Assembly (NCBI GenBank): GCA_903892415.1
Contig: CAITIQ010000606.1
Location: forward strand, 186,001 to 250,000
Source: an uncultured delta proteobacterium
GTDB taxonomy: Bacteria; Myxococcota_A; Polyangia; Polyangiales; Polyangiaceae
DNA length: 64,000 nt
Reading direction: 5' to 3'
Part shown: positions 61,208 to 64,000 of the stretch, in pieces
Layout of the letters: each line of letters starts with the position of its first letter
Position numbering within the stretch: position 1 is the stretch's first letter
Notes under the pieces: generated by a model
Seen by the model: the letters and a program-made list of their open reading frames with translations, nothing else
The model's database searches: none
What the model was told of the DNA's origin: nothing
Made by a program: the position numbers and the translations under genes

Positions 61208-62197
61208 ATGGACAACCTATCCCCGCGATACCGGATTCATGCCGTAAGCCAACTCACTGGCGTCTCTACGGCAACGTTGCGAGCGTGGGAGCGTCGGTAC
61301 GGCTTCCCAAGCCCTTCGCGCACCTCCTCAGCCTACCGGCTGTACAGCGACTTCGACGTGGACCTGCTCAAGCGCATGCGCGCGCTGGTGGAGTCCGGGA
61401 TCGCGCCCAATGAAGCAGCCCGCGAGCTTCTGGAAAGCTCTGCCCAGACGCTCACGGCACCGCTGCTCCCCGAGGTTGAAGATCCTTACCAAACGGCGTC
61501 AGCCCGCATCGTGGAGTCCGCCGCTCGTCTCGACACGACGGCACTCAACCGCGAGGTGCGGCGCGCGTTGCTGCTCGATTCGGGGCTAGTCGCGTTCGAG
61601 CGAATCTTGCGGCCGGCGTTGGTTGAGATTGGAGAGCGGTGGCACCGCGGCGAGGTTTCGATCGCGAGTGAACACTTCGCTTCGCACGTGATCTCTGCGG
61701 CCACGCTGGACTTATTGCGAATGGTCACCATCCCGTCGGATGCTCCCTCGGTGCTCTTGGCCTGCTTTGCGGAGGAGCACCACGTATTGCCGCTGTATGG
61801 CGCTGCACTGGAGCTCGCCACCTGGGGCTTTCGGCCTGTCATTCTCGGAGCCAGGACGCCGCCATCGGCTATCGCCCGCGCCAATCAAGCACTGAAGCCG
61901 GACATCGTCGGACTCTCGTGCACCTTGGCGCCTGAGCCGGCAAGTGCGGCACGCGAGCTCGTTGACGCCTATGCTGACGCCTGCCCGAATACTCCCTTCG
62001 CGGTTGGTGGAAGCGGAGCCAAGGAACTCGAGCATTGGATCGTGGCTCGTGGAGGCAAGGTCATTCCAGCGAACTCGTCTGAGCGGCGCAAGCTCTTGGA
62101 CCAGCTGCTCTCGGCCGGCCGCGCCCGTAACGCTGAGCCGGAGCCTGAGGTAGCGCTCCTCGCCCCCAAGGCGCGACGACAGAAGCCCGTGCACTGA
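61208..62197 (+). CDS. MerR-type HTH plus cobalamin-binding regulator (CarH/LitR-like)
   Basis: A 329-aa transcription regulator. The MerR winged helix occupies residues 1-75 (VSQLTGVSTATLRAWERRYGF). The helical cap has W145 and E155-H156, matching the Wx9EH signature of adenosylcobalamin-binding photoreceptors. The Rossmann B12 domain follows with E190-x-H192 in EEHHVLP; the usual ExHxxG has Pro in place of Gly here. In CarH the cobalamin-bound dark form represses and light breaks the tetramer. ATG at 61208 is chosen because an earlier TTG lies inside the inverted repeat. Likely targets are itself and light-protection genes such as the photolyase. Confidence 0.88.
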   Translation: MDNLSPRYRIHAVSQLTGVSTATLRAWERRYGFPSPSRTSSAYRLYSDFDVDLLKRMRALVESGIAPNEAARELLESSAQTLTAPLLPEVEDPYQTASARIVESAARLDTTALNREVRRALLLDSGLVAFERILRPALVEIGERWHRGEVSIASEHFASHVISAATLDLLRMVTIPSDAPSVLLACFAEEHHVLPLYGAALELATWGFRPVILGARTPPSAIARANQALKPDIVGLSCTLAPEPASAARELVDAYADACPNTPFAVGGSGAKELEHWIVARGGKVIPANSSERRKLLDQLLSAGRARNAEPEPEVALLAPKARRQKPVH

Positions 62198-62232
62198 GCG
62201 CGAGTTCGCACACGCACTGGTAGCTTGTTAAC

Positions 62233-62253
62233 GGCTGCACCCGAGCTGCAGCC
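62233..62253 (+). terminator. Inverted repeat after the CarH-like gene
   Basis: GGCTGCA (62233-62239) and TGCAGCC (62247-62253) are perfect 7-bp arms with a 7-base loop, 35 bases after the stop. No T-run follows. It could end the CarH transcript or act on the next gene, which starts 57 bases later. Confidence 0.4.
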
Positions 62254-62310
62254 TCGACAACGCTCTTTGCGCTATTTGCAAGCTGGCATGCTCATTGCCC
62301 GTAAGCGTGC

Positions 62311-63666
62311 ATGTTCCGAACGCGGTCTACTTTGCTTTTACTCGGGCTCCTGCTGGGAGCCTGCGGCGATGATTCCTCCGAAACGGAGCCGGAGCCGAAA
62401 CCGGAGAACAATCCTCCCGTTTGGAGCAACGCTCCAGCGACCGCCGCCAAGGTTGGTCAAGGCCAGAACATTAAGCTGCCGATCACGATCAGTGATGAGA
62501 CTCCAGAGTCCGTATCGGTAGCCATCGTAAGTCCACCCGCTGGTTTGGAGGCTGAGCTCTCGACCGAGGGCGAGCTTACGTTACTGGTTCACGCTGGGTA
62601 TGCCTTGAGCGGTGCAGCGTCGCTTACGGTTGAGCTGAGCGACGGAGAGAGTACGACGAGCGTCGAGCTGAAGTTGGACGTGGTTCCGTTGCGTTGGCTG
62701 TCCAGCGAGACCTGGCCGGCGGCTGACGGGCCAGAGGCTCGTGAACATGGCAGCGTGGTGGTGGACGCCGAGGGACGCCAGGCCTTCTTGGTCGGCGGCT
62801 CCGGCTACTCGCCATACCTTGAACCATTCGGAGACGTGTGGCGCTACGATCTCGAAGAGCGCAGCTGGTCCCAGGTGGACCCGGGCAAAGCGTTGCTTCC
62901 AGGCGCCTCCCGAAGAGTCGCGAGCGTACCGGGGACCAAGAACTCCTATCTATTCGGTGGCTATCGGGGAGACAGCGGCAATGAACTTCACAATGAGTTA
63001 CTGCGTGCGGAGGTGATTGGAGAGAGCCTCGAATTTACGCTGATTGAACAGGTGAATCCCCCGCCGGAAAGGGCGCTTCACGCCTTTGCCTACGACCCTG
63101 GTAGCGAGCGCTTCGTCGTATTCGGTGGAGCGGGCGCTACCTTCTACAACGATGTCTGGATAGGAACCTTGGCTGGCGACGTAATGACCTGGACCGAGGT
63201 AGAAGCCGACGAAAAGCCCAAAGGAAGGTTCGGCCTCTTTTACGGGATGGATAGCGAAGCCGGGCGTCTCATCATTTATAGCGGGCAGACCAGCCAGACC
63301 AAGTTCGCCGACGATACCTGGGCGCTCGACGTCCGAGCCGAGACGCCAACGTGGGAGTTGCTCTCCGAGGGCGGGGGGGAGAGCGAGCCGCCGGGGCGAA
63401 GGAACGGTACCTTCCTATTTGACCCGACGGCTCCACGATTGTTCGTCTTTGGCGGAACCTCCGATGGCGCTACGACTTCACCTGGGCTGTTTGCCTTTGA
63501 TGCGAGGGCTGGACATGCTGGTTGGACCAGGCTCGACCTCGAGGGTCAGCCCGACCTGCGCTCGAGCGGCTTCGGGTTCTTCGACGCGGAGCTCGGCCAG
63601 GCGTTCCTGGGCTTTGGTAACACGACGAGTGCTGTTTATGCAGATTGGAGCGTGCTCGGCTACTGA
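62311..63666 (+). CDS. Kelch-repeat lipoprotein
   Basis: A 451-aa lipoprotein (LLLGAC lipobox). A short Pro/Glu linker is followed by an Ig/cadherin-like beta domain (about 35-125: NNPPVWSNAP to SVELKLDVV), then at least five kelch blades with YxFGG or VFGG turns (SYLFGGYRG, VVFGGAGA, LIIYSGQT, LFVFGGTSD, FLGFGN) and conserved tryptophans (DVWRYDL, DTWALDV). A beta-propeller at the cell surface is expected, for protein or sugar binding. Its stop overlaps the convergent DUF6691 gene by 7 bases. Confidence 0.88.
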   Translation: MFRTRSTLLLLGLLLGACGDDSSETEPEPKPENNPPVWSNAPATAAKVGQGQNIKLPITISDETPESVSVAIVSPPAGLEAELSTEGELTLLVHAGYALSGAASLTVELSDGESTTSVELKLDVVPLRWLSSETWPAADGPEAREHGSVVVDAEGRQAFLVGGSGYSPYLEPFGDVWRYDLEERSWSQVDPGKALLPGASRRVASVPGTKNSYLFGGYRGDSGNELHNELLRAEVIGESLEFTLIEQVNPPPERALHAFAYDPGSERFVVFGGAGATFYNDVWIGTLAGDVMTWTEVEADEKPKGRFGLFYGMDSEAGRLIIYSGQTSQTKFADDTWALDVRAETPTWELLSEGGGESEPPGRRNGTFLFDPTAPRLFVFGGTSDGATTSPGLFAFDARAGHAGWTRLDLEGQPDLRSSGFGFFDAELGQAFLGFGNTTSAVYADWSVLGY

Positions 63667-64000
63667 TCGGACGCCGCGGCTAATGAGCTATCCGCATCTG
63701 CGGAAAGCGAAGTCTTCGGGCTCGTTAGCCGCTTTGTGAGCACCATACCGAGCAACATGCCGCCTACGAACAAAACTGGGGACAGCGTCCCCGTTGCTGC
63801 CGTTACGAGGGAAGGCCCGGGGCAGTAGCCTCCAAGGCCCCAGCCCACGCCAAAGATGGCTGCCCCAGCAATGAGTCGGCCGTCGATGCGATGGGTGGAG
63901 GGCAGGTGAAAGGACGTACCGAGGAGCGGCCGCGAGCGCCTGAGGATCAACCGACGAAGGAGCAGATGAACGCCAATCGCGCCAACCATTACCCAAGCCA
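63660..64000 (-). CDS. DUF6691 (YeeE/YedE-like) sulfur-compound transporter, 5' end beyond the window
   Basis: Only the C-terminal part is present. Reading is open to the right edge (the codons before the internal Met encode Ala-Trp-Val), so the start lies outside. GRLIAGAAIFGVGWGLGGYC and CPGPSLVTAATG are the signature of the DUF6691 half of YeeE/YedE transporters, implicated in thiosulfate or sulfide-type uptake; the Cys in GYCPGP is conserved. RPLLGTSFHLP links two TM helices. The companion YeeE half is usually adjacent and would be just beyond the edge. Confidence 0.85.
   Translation of the reverse strand, partial: AWVMVGAIGVHLLLRRLILRRSRPLLGTSFHLPSTHRIDGRLIAGAAIFGVGWGLGGYCPGPSLVTAATGTLSPVLFVGGMLLGMVLTKRLTSPKTSLSADADSSLAAASDQ

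Noticed and set aside
61339..61348. GCTGTACAGC as a third copy of the TGTACA palindrome
   Set aside because: It is inside the conserved YRLYSD coding segment of the MerR domain, so the symmetry is explained by the protein sequence.

Overview
The window looks like a chromosomal segment from a high-GC member of the Myxococcota (a deltaproteobacterial lineage, probably class Polyangia or a relative). The grounds are three eukaryote-type Ser/Thr kinases fused to or lying near TolB-like, TPR and AAA modules, a very large number of predicted lipoproteins, a multidomain reductase-ligase-ACP-acyltransferase of the kind linked to myxobacterial ether lipids, a PATAN-type response regulator, a CarH-like B12 photoreceptor, and frequent GTG/TTG starts with 4-nt stop/start overlaps. 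This assignment is an inference from gene content. No rRNA, tRNA, CRISPR array, transposase or phage gene was recognised. The longest gaps without a gene are about 237 bases (10640-10876) and the first 162 bases.

Region 1 (163-10591): a minus-strand block with a ketopantoate-reductase-like enzyme, a TerC/Alx membrane protein, a diacylglycerol-kinase-like lipid kinase and a lipoprotein, a plus-strand Prx5 peroxiredoxin, then an NAD-dependent epimerase coupled to a giant five-part lipid enzyme. Region 2 (10877-24842): a lipoprotein, a frameshifted kinase-TolB-TPR protein, thiO and ffh (with a Gly/Met/Phe/Pro repeat in its M domain), small membrane proteins, a proline-rich cupin protein, a short TauE-like protein and a 1308-residue kinase/pseudo-cyclase/AAA/TPR protein. 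Region 3 (24855-37313): lipoproteins, a TerB-like coiled-coil protein, a degenerate L,D-transpeptidase-like protein, an M28 peptidase, an Hsp70-family protein, an HTTM protein with its partner, a minimal kinase, a frameshifted GT-C-like membrane protein and an FGE-sulfatase-fold lipoprotein.

Region 4 (37310-51575) is mostly housekeeping: a Nudix hydrolase, purM, dCMP deaminase, purD, an RluA-type pseudouridine synthase, a DTW-domain tRNA-modifying enzyme, an aldehyde dehydrogenase, a hybrid histidine kinase, a winged-helix protein, a TMEM260-like membrane protein and aspS. Region 5 (51683-56381) is a compact chemosensory operon: a receiver-PATAN regulator, a CheW-like adaptor, a soluble signalling-tip-only MCP-like protein and a CheA with two Hpt domains, with no CheR, CheB or separate CheY nearby. 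It is followed by a four-module cysteine-rich lipoprotein and a GT87 mannosyltransferase-like protein. Region 6 (58428-62197) is light- and stress-related: a class II photolyase, a pirin and a CarH/LitR-like MerR-B12 regulator with a perfect inverted repeat directly before its start codon. The window closes with a kelch-type lipoprotein and the 3' part of a DUF6691 (YeeE/YedE-like) transporter gene that runs off the right edge.

Two genes (kinase at 11353-13759; GT-C-like protein at 34638-36114) each carry one extra G that breaks the frame. Both downstream frames are otherwise open, so these may be assembly errors rather than decayed genes.
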